A stretch of DNA of 64,000 nucleotides from contig JAOANR010000015.1 of assembly GCA_030278955.1 (NCBI GenBank), positions 36,674,487-36,738,486 of the forward strand. The letters run 5' to 3'. Below the pieces are notes generated by a model. That model did not search any database, was not told the origin of the DNA, and saw nothing but the letters and a program-made list of their open reading frames with translations. Made by a program: the position numbers and the translations under genes. Below, one piece after another: positions 33,799 through 45,104 of this stretch. Numbering within the stretch: position 1 is the first letter of the stretch; every line of letters begins with the position of its first letter. The stretch is from Hygrophila difformis. Its lineage: Eukaryota > Streptophyta > Magnoliopsida > Lamiales > Acanthaceae.

Positions 33799-34562
33799 AT
33801 ATAATTTGAGTCCAATTTCATTTAGTGTAACATTAACTCAAAAATTCCTAATGTTTGCCCATTACGCGAATTTAGGATTTAAATTATCATTTGTTATGAA
33901 CTTAAATTAATACTTTCTAAATTTAATATTTAGTCTTACTATCATAATTTTATTTAGTGGACTTATGGATTTAGGTTATCTAGTAGTGGATTTCCTTGTC
34001 ACAATAATTAAGTGTATTGATATTTAACCTAATTACTTATAAACAATTCAATGGGTTTAGCTTACTTAGTAATTAGTTTCAGTAGGCAAATTGGTCGAGG
34101 TCTTGGAAAAATTATTAATTAAACGTTTTGTTAATTAAAAATTGGTTTGTCCTCAAGTTCCACAGTTTAATTGGCTAAGTATTTTATTCCGTCCGTGATT
34201 ATTTATTTCATCACTTACTCATGTCCAATAATATTTATTTCGAGTCCAATAGTTCATAAGCTCGTCTATTTTGACCATTAAATTATATTTCTATTCGGTA
34301 CCCTCATTGGATAATTTGGTTTAACTTAATTTGCCTTTGGTAATGTTTAATCCAAATCGTATACATAAACTAGGGGACTTAATTAAATTCTTGGTAATTT
34401 ATAGGTTAATACTTATACGCTAATTTAATAGTCTCATATTTAAAAGTTTTTAACTCCTTAAATTTAATTCTCAGCTAAGATAAATTCGCACTTTAAAAAT
34501 AAATATCTTTTCCTTTCATGTCCTAAAAATAAATATCGGAGCGGATATGGTTTCCACCTCGT
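33799..34562. other. AT-rich stretch left of a truncated LTR element
   Basis: By position this could be the 5' internal part of the element whose LTR is 34584-35583, but no gag or pol frame is visible. The element is either non-autonomous or truncated here. Confidence 0.4.
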
Positions 34563-34583
34563 GTCCCACTGGGCGTGCCAATT
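34563..34583 (-). other. Primer-binding-site-like sequence
   Basis: On the minus strand the LTR end is followed by TGGCACGCCCAGTGGGAC. The same 18 bases follow another LTR-like end at 62629-62646. This is not the initiator-Met site used by the two Copia elements. I cannot name the matching tRNA from memory. Confidence 0.55.
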
Positions 34584-35583
34584 TGTTAACGGTGAAATTT
34601 GGGAGAATGGAATCTCTCTTGTATTAATGAAACTTGGGGAAAGATTACAAAAAAAATAGAAAAAGTACAGGAATTGAATGAAAGCAGTAAAGGAATGAAA
34701 GAACAAAAAAGCAGTAAAATGCAGGAAAGCGATAAAGAAAGTAAAGTAAAATAAAAGACGGCTCTCTGAGGAGTATTGGAGGTGCCCTTTTTGCTTGTGA
34801 GGCCGCTTGCACTTATATAGTGGTGATGCCTCCTTCAAATCTGAACCAATGGACGCTCCCTAATTCGTCCTTTGATCTGTTTCCTTGATGGTGTGTCTTG
34901 ACTCAGTCTCTTCCCCAATCAAAAGCCAGCCAGTGGGCCTTGATGTCAGAGAGTTAAGGGCTTAGACGTCTATAAAAAAATAGAATAATAAATGAAGGAA
35001 GCAATTAAATACTAATAAAGTTAGCTGCCCCCTTTTTCAGCTCATTCATCCGCGGGTACTAAACTCAATTTCATCGATCTTTTCTTAAACTCTTTCCCAA
35101 GAAATGCATTAAGAGCCCATATCCTAAGTAAGCTGAAAGCGGGATTGGGCATTCAACGCTACTGCCCCTATATATATAAAGCAGGTTGATCGAATTCTTG
35201 TCCTAAGATTTATTTCCCTTTGCAATGAGACCTGTCTGGATATGTTTCCTCAAATGACGATTCACCCTGATTTTGTGTGAAGCCTCAATCTTGAGGATGC
35301 CTTCACTAGGCCTTGAAACCTTTCTTCCGGACTGGGCCATGTGTGAAGCCTCAATCTTGAGGATGTCTTTACATACTAGGCCTTGAAACCTCTCTTCCGG
35401 ACTGGGCCAGACGTCCTCTCTTCCGGATATATCGGACTGGACTTTGAAGATGCGTCCTCTCTTCCGGATATATCTTCACTGGGTCTACGCGTCCTCTCTT
35501 CCGGATATATCTTTTCGGACTGGACCGGGTAATTTTGACATGTGACTCCATTGAGCCTTAATATATTTTTTGTTGGGTTAACA
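34584..35583 (-). mobile_element. LTR (1000 bp) of an otherwise truncated element
   Basis: The ends form TGTTAAC...GTTAACA. On the minus strand a TATA box (CTATATAAG, near 34812-34822) separates the U3-like part from the R/U5-like part, and a primer-binding-site-like motif follows. No second LTR or polyprotein is visible in the window. The U3-like part carries tandem repeats (35274-35511). The right edge of the LTR is exactly where copy B of block 1 begins. Confidence 0.65.
35274..35511. repeat. Tandem repeats within the LTR U3 region
   Basis: Two copies of a 65-70 bp unit (gtgaagcctcaatcttgagg to cttccggactgggcca; 35274-35338 and 35339-35409) are followed by three copies of a 22-bp core that starts cgtcctctcttccggatata (35412, 35453, 35490). 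Repeats in U3 often act as promoter or enhancer modules. That role here is inference. Confidence 0.8.
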
Positions 35584-35774
35584 ACTACTTAATATTGGGG
35601 ATGAAGACTTATCATAGTAGTCAAGTCCCCCAACTCCCAACTTATCGGTTGGGGGTTCGATTTCTCACTCGGTCCTTATCTATCCCTTTTATCTCATTAT
35701 TATTTGTGTGACATGATTTCCTACCACCTTTTCCTAATCTATATAGACTGTTTAAAAAAAAACTACTTAATATT
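35583..35774 (+). mobile_element. tRNA-derived SINE (copy B)
   Basis: The same insertion as 3556-3747, with the target duplication aactacttaatatt at both sides. Its left flank is the LTR end. Confidence 0.85.
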
Positions 35775-35822
35775 AATAGTAATAATTAATAAATAACATG
35801 GAAATAGAAATGCTAAACCACA

Positions 35823-36004
35823 CACTACAAGAATTTCGCGGGTAGGTGACGAAAGGATTTCGTCGCCTTGTTCGTCGCCTAGCGTCTTTGTGTGCTAGGC
35901 GACGAACAAGGCGATGAAATCCGCCAGGCGACGAGGTTTTAGGCGACGACTTCAATAAAATTTCATCGCCAAATTCGTCGCCTTGCCGCGAATTTCTTGT
36001 AGTG
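35823..36004. mobile_element. CACTA MITE (copy B)
   Basis: The same element as 3796-3976 with one extra G inside. The ends CACTACAAGAA and TTCTTGTAGTG are intact. Confidence 0.8.
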
Positions 36005-36104
36005 CGATCTTGAGCCTCAAATACAGTTAGGAAATGCAGGTGTCTGATAAATATTTTTTTGCTATAAAAATAATTATTTTGTTCCAAAATAACTGGTTTG
36101 ACTG

Positions 36105-36307
36105 ATACAAAACTAATTTTTTTTTTTTTTTTGCTGAACAGCCTATACAGGCTAGGAAAGTGGTGGGAGCCCATAAAACACAATTACAAAGGGAAAAAGG
36201 GAGGGATAGGGGCCGGGTGGGAATCGAATCATCAACCTAAAGGTTGATCGAGAGCCAGGGGCTTAACCACTTGAGCTAAGTTCCAATCCTCATACAAAAC
36301 TAATTTT
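36105..36307 (-). mobile_element. tRNA-derived SINE, minus orientation (copy B)
   Basis: The same insertion as 4077-4277, with the atacaaaactaatt duplication on both sides. Confidence 0.8.
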
Positions 36308-36453
36308 GAACAACTAGTTTCTTTTTTTTTTCCCTAATATTTTGAAACAATTGTTTAGCTAGGAGTATAAAATAGTAGGATTTCATTTATCAAACATTTT
36401 TTTATATTAATAAATACGTAATCAAAAGAATTGGTCAAAATAAATTTATTATG

Positions 36454-36630
36454 TTTTTTTTACACATTGACATATATATGTCGACAAATGTATGTGAGAT
36501 CCGAAGTCACACAAGATTACAAATGGGGATAAAGGGGTGGGATAGGAGGACGTGTGGAATCGAACCCCCAACCCCCAACCCATGGGAAGGTGGCAGAGAA
36601 CATGACCACTTGAGTCCAGTCCCATTCCCA
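36454..36630 (-). mobile_element. tRNA-derived SINE, minus orientation (copy B)
   Basis: The same insertion as 4426-4593, with a small expansion of the caaccc motif next to the inverted B box. Confidence 0.6.
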
Positions 36631-36635
36631 ATTAA

Positions 36636-37029
36636 GAGAGTGTTTATTTGTGCATTTTGGAACTGATCATCTGATTATTGCGTTTGCAAAATGCAAATAA
36701 TTAATTAATCATGTTTGTGTACTAACTTCGAATAATCTATTATTTGAGTTTTGAGGTAATGAAAATGCTATTTTCTTGCCGCTACATTTTGGTGCCACAA
36801 GAAAATTGCGTTTAGCAAAAAATAAATTTTACCATATTGTTGCCTTTTGAGGTAATAAAAAATGCAAATCCAAACACTTTTTAATGATTATCTCATTATT
36901 ATGATTTGAAACAGCATAAACTCATCCAAACACATTAATTTTTTACCGCACGATTCGTTACAGCAATTATGTGATTATCCATTTTCTAAATGCTGCAGCA
37001 CTTTTTAAAACGCACATCTAAACACCCTC
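36636..37029. mobile_element. Tourist-like MITE (copy B)
   Basis: The same 394-bp element as 4600-4993, flanked by TAA. Confidence 0.7.
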
Positions 37030-37633
37030 TAAATTTATCCTGTTATCAACAGCTAATTAAGGTAGATTGTGACACGTGTAGGAAGGACATTGTCGCGGTT
37101 GTTAGTTTGTTAGAGATCCTGAATATATTGTGATTTTGTTGAATGGAGTAGTGGCCAGAGGTTCTTTCGTTTTTTTTTTACTGGTTCATGTTTTTATATT
37201 CGATTTTCATCAAATCAGTATATCTCTTACTCTCGACAATAATCATGTACTCCAACAACCCATCCAATATCACTCGACTGTCCTTTGTTCCAGGCGAAAT
37301 CCATGAAGATATCTTGCGGTGGCTCCCCGTAAAATCCCTCTTGAAATTCCGGTGCGTTTCCAAATCCTGGCGTACCTTAATCGACAGCGAGCGCTTCGTC
37401 AAAATCCACCTGGAGACTTCGAAGAGGCATCCAACATTTGCGCACCACAGGGTCATAATCAGCAACGACGGCCTCCCACCAGAGAAACCTATCCTCAGTC
37501 ATTGTTCTTTGGGCCGTTTGGTGAGCGAACCTTCTATTCAATTTTTTTTGGATGATCTGTACCCGATTCGGCTTCCTCGATTTACATGGTGGGTTCCTGT
37601 AATGGTCTCATTTGTATTCTGGTTGATAGAAAA

Positions 37634-37950
37634 TGTAGATTTTGATATCTCACACACACAAGAACACTTTACACTTTTGATATCTAAAATCGATAACTAA
37701 AAGCGGAGAGTTGTTTAGCTAAAGCTGCTTTGTATATCTTGCTTTGCTTCGCTCTGAGAATTACAACAATCGAAATACCTATTTATAGAAATGAAAACAT
37801 ACAACAGACAACGAACATATGTTAAACTGTTCTTATGAAGACTTCAATTCTTTCGGCGCCGTAGATGAGAATTCAACTCGGATGGCGCCGTACTATTACT
37901 TTGATGGCTTCAACAAATACGGCATTTGACGTTTATGCCGTTTTCCAACA
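37634..37950 (-). repeat. 3' LTR of the young Copia element
   Basis: 317 bp with TG...CA ends. Identical to the other LTR except for one extra T near its left edge. A TATA box (CTATAAATAG on minus) lies at 37779-37788. Confidence 0.97.
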
Positions 37951-37961
37951 AAACTCCCCCG
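37951..37961 (-). other. Polypurine tract of the young Copia element
   Basis: CGGGGGAGTTT on the minus strand, directly against the 3' LTR. Confidence 0.85.
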
Positions 37962-37967
37962 TAAACT

Positions 37968-40900
37968 TCAAATGCTTCTTCCATCTATCATCCCTATCAT
38001 TTTCTTGAACTTGTCGAGCAGTACCTTTGGCAATGGCTTTGTAAATATATCTGCCACTTGTTCTTGGCTTGCCACATGCATTAGTTCCACATTTCCGCTT
38101 TTCACATGATCTCGGATGAAGTGGAAACGAACATCAATGTGTTTGCTTCTTTCATGATTCACTGGATTCTTCGCCAATTCAATTGCGGATTTGTTGTCTA
38201 TGTGAATCACTATTCCGCTTGACTGCTTCATCTCCATCTTGCTCAATAGATTTCTGAGCCATACAACATGACATACACACCAAGATGCTGCTACATATTC
38301 AGCTTCACATGTTGAGAGCGTCACGATCGGCTGCTTCTTTGAAAGCCAAGTGAAAGCAGTATTTCCCAGAAAGAACACATACCCTGCAGTACTTTTTCGA
38401 TCATCAATATCTCCACACCAATCACTGTCAGAGTATCCAATCAACTTGTAATCTTCTGTCCTCGAGTAGAACAATCCATGTGACGCTGTTCCTTGAATGT
38501 ACCTAAGGATTCTCTTTAACGCCTTCCAGTGTGAATAAGTTGGGTTCTCCATGAACCGACTCACAACGCCAACACTTAGTGCAATATCTGGCCTTGTGCA
38601 TGTGAGGTAGCGAAGGCTTCCAACCAAGCTTCTGTACCTTCCTGGATCAACTTGTTCTCCTTCATCAAACTTTGAAAGTTTTGCTCCAGGTTCCATAGGT
38701 GTTGATACAGGGTTGCATTTCTCCATCTTGAATTCTTTCAAAATCTTCTTTGCATATGACTCCTGTGATACAAAGATGCCTCTTTCGGTTTGTCTAACTT
38801 CTAGACCAAGGAAGAACTTCATCAAGCCTAAATCAGTCATCTCAAACTCCTGTTTCATTCTTCTCTTGAAGTCTTCTATCATCTCATCACTGTTACCCAT
38901 GAAAATGAGGTCATCAACATAAAGGGCAACAAATAAAATATTACCTCCGTTGTTTTTGATGTAGAGGGCATGCTCATAGGGGCATTGCTCAAACCCATTC
39001 TCCTTGAAATATGCATCAATGCGAGTATTCCACGCTCGCGGTGCTTGCTTTAGCCCGTAAAGTGCTTTCTTCAATTTCAACACCTTCGTTTCTCCTCCAA
39101 GTTTCAGATAACCTGGTGGTTGCTCAATATAGACTTCTTCTTCGAGTACACCATTCAAGAACGCTGTCTTGACATCCATTTGGAATATTGGCCATTTGTA
39201 TTGAGCAGCTTGAGAAATGAGTAGCCGGATTGTCTCCATTCTTGCGACAGGGGCAAAGACTTCATCATAATCGATTCCTTCCTTTTGCTTGTATCCCTTT
39301 GCAACAAGCCGAGCTTTGTATCGTTCAATCTCCCCTTGTGCATTCATCTTTTTCTTATAGACCCATTTCACTCCAATAGCCTGACTTCCTTTGGGCAATT
39401 CAGTGAGCTCCCATGTGTTGTTGCGTTCGATTGCTTCAATTTCCTCATTCATGGCTGCTTTCCATTTTTCATCTAGTACGGCATCTTCATACTTGATATT
39501 TTCAGCATCTGCCAACAAACATACAAGATGTACCTCTGTAGAGTCGTACAAATCTTGGAGACTTCTCATTCGGGGTTGTCGTGGCTCATCTTCTTCTTCT
39601 TTTTCTTCAACAATTTCAGGATTTGTTGATAGAGCAGTCGGAACAACGGCTGACGATTCTCCGACTTCGTTTGTAACTTCCTTTGAGTTATTCCAGTCCC
39701 ATTCACTTGCTTCATTCACTCGCACATCTCGACTGACTATCACCTTCTTGCTTATCGGGTCATACAGCTTATACCCTTTTGTGAGTCCGTCATATCCGAT
39801 AAAAACATATGCTTTGCTTTTATCTTCCAGCTTCATTCTTCGCGGATCTGGTACATGTGCATAGGCTACACTACCGAATATCTTTAGATGAGAGACGGTA
39901 GGCTTCTTACCACTCCATGCTTCCAGTGGTGTTCGATTCTTCAACTTCATGTGTGGGCACCGATTCTGTATGTAGACGGCACACATCACAGCTTCTGCCC
40001 AGAATTCTTTGGGCATCTTCTTGCTTTTCAGCATCGACCGAACCATATCTAGGATGGTCCTATTCTTCCTTTCAGCTACGCCATTCTGTTGGGGCGAGTA
40101 TGGTGCTGTCAGAAATCTTCTTATGCCTTCTCGTTCACAGTACTCTCGGAAGGCTGTCGAGGTGTATTCGCCTCCTCTATCAGATCGAATTGCTTTGATG
40201 GATCTGCCAGTTTCTTTTTCAACACTCGCCTTGAATATTTTGAACACCTTGAATGCCTCGGATTTTTCTTTCAGCAAATAGACCCACGTCCTTCGGGAGA
40301 AATCATCGATGAAAGAGATGAAGTATCTCTTTCCGCTGAAAGATTCGGGAGTAATTGGTCCACATATATCGGTGTGGATTAGCTCAAGTGGATGCTTCGC
40401 TTCATATTCGGCCTTCTTTTGAAATGAGGCTCTTGTTTGCTTCCCGAATACACAATCTTCACAGAATTCTCCTCCAAAATCCATGCTAGGCAGTCCTTTC
40501 ACCATCTTCATCTTCATTAGCTTTTTCAGGCCATCATAATGTAAGTGGCCAAAGCGATGATGCCATAGCGACGTTTTATCTACTTCTTTGACTTGTAAGC
40601 ATTTCCCTTGCAAGCTTCGCAGGCTCAACTTGTACATTCGATTTCTCTCCATTTCGACTCGAGCTATCAGACGTCCTTGCTTGTCTTTCAGATGCAGCAA
40701 CTGATCTTTTAGAAAGGTTGAGTATCCTTTCTCTGCGAGCTGGCCAAGACTTAAGATGTTGTTTTTGAGATCTGGGACATAGTAGACATCTTGGATTGTC
40801 CCTATCAAGCCATCATTCTGTGTGAAACATATCGTACCTCGGCCTTTGACTTGTACTTTTGATGCATTTCCGAATGATACATGCCCATTGTCAACTTTCT

Positions 40901-42020
40901 GCATTTCTTTGAATAGATGCTCATCATAGCACATGTGGTTGCTTGCTCCAGAATCGAGGTACCAGGATGTGTCATCGTTGACATCGTTGTGCGCCATCAT
41001 GAGAACACCTCCATTTGCTTTGTCTTCCACGACTAGGTTGGTTGTCTCTTCCACTCGTCTGTTGGCCCGACACTCTTTTGCAAAGTGTCCCATCTTGCCA
41101 CAATTGTAACAACCCACGTTGTTGCAGTCGTCGGAATGATGACCATATTTGTGGCACTTTTGGCATTTGACGTTGGAGAAATTTGATCGAACGCCTCTTC
41201 CTCGAGCGCGTCCTCTTCCACGCCAGTTTGCTTGGCTTGATTCGAATCTGTCCCTCTGGTACTTTTCATAATTATTGCTTTGGATACCACGACCGTGTCC
41301 ACGATTTCCACGGTCATGTCCTCTCCCCCGAAAGTTTCGAGAGTAGAGAACCTTTTCATCTTTAATTGATGCCTTGGTCTGGAGTGCCTGGTCGAGTGAC
41401 TCATCTTTCTTTTTCTTTTTTCTTTGTTCGTGTGCTTCGAGAGATCCAGCGAGCTCTTCAACGGTGAGCATTTTGAGGTCTTTTGATTCTTCAATCGCAC
41501 ACACAACATTTTCGAAATCATTGGTTAATGATCTCAATATTTTCTCCACAATTCTGGCATCGGACAATTCTTCTCCGTTCCGATTGAGTTGGTTTGCCAC
41601 AGTCTGGACACGTGTGATGTAGTCGGACACGTTTTCTGACTCCTTCATTTTCATGCTTTCAAGCTCTCCACGAAGGGTTTGGAGACGCACTTGCTTTACC
41701 CGGTCGGCTCCTTTGAATGATTTTTCCAGGATGTCCCATGCTTCTTTTGAGGTGGTGGCACCGGATATTTTTTCGAAGCCTGATTCATCAACGGCTCGGA
41801 ATAACATGTACAGGGCTCCGCTATCTTTGGACCGTGCATCTTTCAATGCTTTTTGTTCTGCTGCAGTTAATTTCCCGGTATTTTCTGGTTCTACAAAACC
41901 ATTTTGAACCACGTCCCATGCATCTTGAGCTCCAAGAAGGGCTTTAATTTGAATACTCCATTTCTCGTAATTTGCTTTCGTAAGCTGCAGCAGTGACATT
42001 TGTCCCGTGATATTCGCCAT
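37968..42020 (-). CDS. Copia gag-pol polyprotein, 1350 codons, intact
   Basis: One uninterrupted frame. Gag (UBN2 type; residues about 1-200, with [19 protein letters not shown]) is followed by two Cys/His motifs, [14 protein letters not shown] and the zinc knuckle [14 protein letters not shown] (about 280-315). Then come an aspartic protease [12 protein letters not shown] (about 352), the pre-integrase region [12 protein letters not shown], and integrase with [20 protein letters not shown] and [12 protein letters not shown] (about 500-640). RT has [23 protein letters not shown] and [11 protein letters not shown] (about 860-1090). RNase H has [27 protein letters not shown] and [11 protein letters not shown] (about 1200-1330). 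Catalytic residues D..D..E, DSGA and YVDD are all present. The length is normal for Copia. The start at 42020 is the first Met of the gag domain. The family-level role is self-copying by reverse transcription. Confidence 0.95.
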   Translation of the reverse strand: MANITGQMSLLQLTKANYEKWSIQIKALLGAQDAWDVVQNGFVEPENTGKLTAAEQKALKDARSKDSGALYMLFRAVDESGFEKISGATTSKEAWDILEKSFKGADRVKQVRLQTLRGELESMKMKESENVSDYITRVQTVANQLNRNGEELSDARIVEKILRSLTNDFENVVCAIEESKDLKMLTVEELAGSLEAHEQRKKKKKDESLDQALQTKASIKDEKVLYSRNFRGRGHDRGNRGHGRGIQSNNYEKYQRDRFESSQANWRGRGRARGRGVRSNFSNVKCQKCHKYGHHSDDCNNVGCYNCGKMGHFAKECRANRRVEETTNLVVEDKANGGVLMMAHNDVNDDTSWYLDSGASNHMCYDEHLFKEMQKVDNGHVSFGNASKVQVKGRGTICFTQNDGLIGTIQDVYYVPDLKNNILSLGQLAEKGYSTFLKDQLLHLKDKQGRLIARVEMERNRMYKLSLRSLQGKCLQVKEVDKTSLWHHRFGHLHYDGLKKLMKMKMVKGLPSMDFGGEFCEDCVFGKQTRASFQKKAEYEAKHPLELIHTDICGPITPESFSGKRYFISFIDDFSRRTWVYLLKEKSEAFKVFKIFKASVEKETGRSIKAIRSDRGGEYTSTAFREYCEREGIRRFLTAPYSPQQNGVAERKNRTILDMVRSMLKSKKMPKEFWAEAVMCAVYIQNRCPHMKLKNRTPLEAWSGKKPTVSHLKIFGSVAYAHVPDPRRMKLEDKSKAYVFIGYDGLTKGYKLYDPISKKVIVSRDVRVNEASEWDWNNSKEVTNEVGESSAVVPTALSTNPEIVEEKEEEDEPRQPRMRSLQDLYDSTEVHLVCLLADAENIKYEDAVLDEKWKAAMNEEIEAIERNNTWELTELPKGSQAIGVKWVYKKKMNAQGEIERYKARLVAKGYKQKEGIDYDEVFAPVARMETIRLLISQAAQYKWPIFQMDVKTAFLNGVLEEEVYIEQPPGYLKLGGETKVLKLKKALYGLKQAPRAWNTRIDAYFKENGFEQCPYEHALYIKNNGGNILFVALYVDDLIFMGNSDEMIEDFKRRMKQEFEMTDLGLMKFFLGLEVRQTERGIFVSQESYAKKILKEFKMEKCNPVSTPMEPGAKLSKFDEGEQVDPGRYRSLVGSLRYLTCTRPDIALSVGVVSRFMENPTYSHWKALKRILRYIQGTASHGLFYSRTEDYKLIGYSDSDWCGDIDDRKSTAGYVFFLGNTAFTWLSKKQPIVTLSTCEAEYVAASWCVCHVVWLRNLLSKMEMKQSSGIVIHIDNKSAIELAKNPVNHERSKHIDVRFHFIRDHVKSGNVELMHVASQEQVADIFTKPLPKVLLDKFKKMIGMIDGRSI

Positions 42021-42720
42021 TTGACCTGTATATTTTTAATCCAAATAATATATATATATATATATACTATTATGGATATACTCCAATTTAAAGCCTCAAC
42101 TACAAATATAATTTCGGTAGCTGGCTTTAACACGTCTTGGCACAATAGCAGCTTTCTCTTCAGAAATGAATCTGGCCCACTTCCTTAAATTTTTTCTTGA
42201 CTTGTCCTCTTGAAATCTGCTAGCACAGGCACAACACTGCTCCACTTCTTTATTTTTCCATTAAGCTGAAGGTCCCACCTTTTGAAATCATAGGTGAGAC
42301 AGCCAAGTATAATTAATTCAAGACTTTGGTTTCCTTTTAGTCTTTCTTTTATTCCCTGGAATCAAAACTTCACAGCAACATGGGGAGAAACCATCGGAAG
42401 GGGATGACAAGAGGAAGTTGGACAGAGTGTGCAGACAGCAGGATCGGCTGGGCTTTTGCAACGGGACAACAGAGTAGCGACGGGAGACCAGCTGGGTGGA
42501 ATTGCTGGATGGGAGAGCAGTTGCTACGGTGCGGCTGTGGAGGCAGCTCGGCGTTGGAGGCGCATCGGCGTCACGAAGGTGGAGGGACTGTGCTGGTGGC
42601 AGCTTCTCACGAAGAGCCGGCGGTGGACAGCAGCTCGAAGGAAACCAGGATGGTAAATTTAATTCTTTTAATTTGAGTGTTTATACTCAAACCTGTTTTG
42701 CTCTGAGTTTGGATCACTCA
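42021..42720 (-). other. Long 5' leader of the young Copia element
   Basis: About 700 bp separate the primer-binding site from the gag start. Part of it (42380-42650) is clearly richer in GC than the rest of the element. A 98-codon frame on the opposite strand (42380-42676) has no recognisable motif. A TA microsatellite lies at 42050-42066. The leader presumably holds packaging and translation signals. Confidence 0.6.
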
Positions 42721-42735
42721 GGCTCTGATACCAAT
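42721..42735 (-). other. Primer-binding site (initiator tRNA-Met type)
   Basis: ATTGGTATCAGAGCC on the minus strand, one base from the 5' LTR end. Confidence 0.9.
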
Positions 42736-42736
42736 T

Positions 42737-43052
42737 TGTAGATTTGATATCTCACACACACAAGAACACTTTACACTTTTGATATCTAAAATCGATAACT
42801 AAAAGCGGAGAGTTGTTTAGCTAAAGCTGCTTTGTATATCTTGCTTTGCTTCGCTCTGAGAATTACAACAATCGAAATACCTATTTATAGAAATGAAAAC
42901 ATACAACAGACAACGAACATATGTTAAACTGTTCTTATGAAGACTTCAATTCTTTCGGCGCCGTAGATGAGAATTCAACTCGGATGGCGCCGTACTATTA
43001 CTTTGATGGCTTCAACAAATACGGCATTTGACGTTTATGCCGTTTTCCAACA
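42737..43052 (-). repeat. 5' LTR of the young Copia element
   Basis: 316 bp, with a TATA box CTATAAATAG on the minus strand (plus-strand 42881-42890). It is the promoter LTR for gag-pol. Confidence 0.97.
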
Positions 43053-43805
43053 AAATACTTTTATCTGTGGAACCCTAGTTTAAGAATTTCCAAAAAATTG
43101 TCCTTTTTCGATGATCATTTGAAGGATGGTAGAGTTATAAAATTCGGATTTGGGTACCTAGAATCGGCTCAGGATTACAAAATTTATGGGGCTCTAACTG
43201 GTATTTTGTCTGCTCGTACATCTAAGTCTGCAAGGAAAATCTATAGTTTAGAGTCCGATTCTTGGAGCACAGCTAAGGAGAGTACATTTAATTTTGAAAT
43301 ACATGGTGGAGGGTTGGGTATGTTTGTGAATGGGAGGCTTCACTGGACTGGCCAGTTGTGTTCCAACCCGAAAAACTTTATCTTTTCTTATGACTTGACG
43401 ACTGAGGAGCATGAAATGGTGCAGCTGCCTAGTGAAGCTAGTGATCTAGAAGATGATTACTGCCATCTAATGTTGGGCGATTTTTCTGGGTGCCTTTGTA
43501 TGGTGCAATTCCATCCGGATCAACAGGTGGATGTTTGGGTTATGAAACAGTACGGTGTGAAGGAGTCTTGGATTAAAATGATGACTGTTCCTAATCCTTA
43601 CCACACTATAAATTTATCGTTCAAATTTTACCTGGATCAAAATAAAGAAATCTTGATTAGTTTTCAAGATGATTTAGCAATAGTTAGGTTAGAAGATTCT
43701 ACGCTTTGGTATGCTCCTCGAAGGGTTGGTGTTTGTTCGGCTCTTGAACAGGTAATTTATGTGGAAAGTTTAGTATCATTCGTTCAAGGAGGTGAACAAG
43801 AGTAG

Positions 43806-44640
43806 ATAATGTTAAATGGAGAAATTCTCAACATACATGTGCTAGTTGTTCATTTTCTTTTATGCTGGTGATAAAATGTCGTTTGGCACAATTGTTTGGT
43901 TTTTGTAGCATGTATTGAAACAGTTTTTTTTTTTTTTTTTTTTTTAAATTTTTATTTTTTTGTTTTATCAAGCTTGGATTGAAATGTTCCTGTTTCTGTG
44001 TGTTTCATTGGCTTCATTTATCGATTCATAACATATGACAAGCTAGATTGCAAAGAAGACACAAAATACAATAAAGTATCAAAGCAGGAAAATCATCATC
44101 AAGGGATGTAGTATAGACAAATTAAAGTACTCTCAAGCGATCACCAGTATAAAGTCATGAAAGACTAACTAAACTCTCGATAAATCTGATCCCTCCAGCT
44201 TGGACCACCTCAAGCAATTTTTAAATCTTCATTTCCATTCAGAGCTCTTTTCTGGAAGTAATTGCCAATGAAGCTTCCTATTCACATGACATTGGCAATT
44301 AATTTGGAGTGGTTGGATTCGACAACATGAAATGTTCCGTTTGAAATTGTCAATAAGCTAAGGGATCAGCAAATGCAATGAAGATGATTGATGATATATT
44401 AGCTGTTGAAGAAGTAGAACGATATATAGAACTGCTCCAATGTTTGGAAAGAGGGAATATAATGGGCGCAAATCCAGAAATATGGGCTAATCGTTTTCAT
44501 ACGCCCTCTATATGTAGTGTCTCATTTTTTAGATGGTCGATGGAGTTTGGTTATAGTTAAAAGAAGGGCATGTTAGTGTTTGGGATTTATCTGATGTAAT
44601 GGTATAAATTTAAAATTTCAATTATATTATTATTTATTAA
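43806..44640. other. 3' flank of the F-box copy with convergent-gene relic
   Basis: Matches 6358-8125 with many indels. A T-run lies at 43926-43945. The minus strand at about 44130-44340 keeps parts of the unidentified convergent gene (for example a reading LEGSDLSRV before a stop), but the region corresponding to the hAT insertion site is deleted. Confidence 0.5.
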
Positions 44641-44814
44641 TCTATATCTATCTATTATAATATAAAAGCTCTTGCCCTTATGAATAGTGTTTTGCTTATG
44701 AATAGTGATGAGCTCTTATGAGTAGTATTTTCTTATAATTTATGTGTTGATATTAAATTTATTTTTTAAATAGACCTTAAATACTAACAAATACTTTATA
44801 AATTGAAATATATT

Positions 44815-44820
44815 TATCTA

Positions 44821-44855
<35 letters not shown>

Positions 44856-45070
44856 TATCTATTATCTATCTATTATAATATAAAAGCTCTTGCCCTTATG
44901 AATAGTATTTTGCTTATGAATAGTGATGGGCTCTTATGAGTAGTATTTTCTTATAATTTATGGGTTGATATTAAATTTATTTTTTAAATAGACCTTAAAT
45001 ACTAACAAATACTTTATAAATTGAAATATATTTATCTACATCTATCTATCTATCTATCTATTATCTATTA
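44815..45070. repeat. (ATCT)n microsatellites between Helitron heads
   Basis: Two tetranucleotide runs (about 44815-44865 and 45035-45065) sit directly before the second and third Helitron heads, at equivalent positions of the duplicated unit. Confidence 0.8.
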
Positions 45071-45104
45071 TCTATTACAATATAAAAGCTCTTGCCCTTA
45101 TGAA

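Larger units (their letters stand above)
37634..43052 (-). mobile_element. Young Ty1/Copia retrotransposon with complete ORF, 5419 bp
   Basis: The element lies on the minus strand: 5' LTR 42737-43052, primer-binding site 42721-42735, leader 42021-42720, gag-pol 42020-37968, polypurine tract 37951-37961, and 3' LTR 37634-37950. The LTRs differ by one T in a T-run only. The empty target is the intact F-box gene at about 5597-5606 (gatagaaaatactttt). The flanks are consistent with a short A-rich duplication (aaaat), though the exact 5-bp edge is ambiguous because the target and LTR share bases. All cis sites and the whole ORF look intact, so it may still be able to move. Confidence 0.96.
37245..43805 (+). 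pseudogene. F-box gene copy split by a Copia retrotransposon
   Basis: The first part (37245-37633) matches the F-box gene from its start to the codons for LVDRK. The second (43053-43805) continues from YFYLWNPSL to the stop. Between them is a complete 5.4 kb Copia element in the opposite orientation. A second lesion is independent of it: one C is missing near 37556 (gatgatctg versus gatgatcctg at 5515), which shifts the frame before the insertion. The 3' part stays open (about 235 codons from 43098) with some 97% identity by eye to the intact gene. It was probably functional until recently and is now dead. A truncated N-terminal F-box peptide could still be made. Confidence 0.93.
35583..44640 (+). 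repeat. Segmental duplication block 1, copy B
   Basis: The partner of 3557-8125. It contains the same SINEs and MITEs upstream of the F-box copy, the F-box pseudogene split by a Copia element (37634-43052), and a diverged 3' flank (43806-44640). It lacks the hAT element and the LINE of copy A. Confidence 0.85.

Noticed and set aside
42380..42741. Plus-strand frames of up to 98 codons in the Copia leader
   Set aside because: Antisense to the element's 5' untranslated leader, overlapping each other in several frames, with no motif.
44378..44560. 60-codon frame after the F-box copy
   Set aside because: Not conserved in the paralogous flank at 7860-8040 and without recognisable features.
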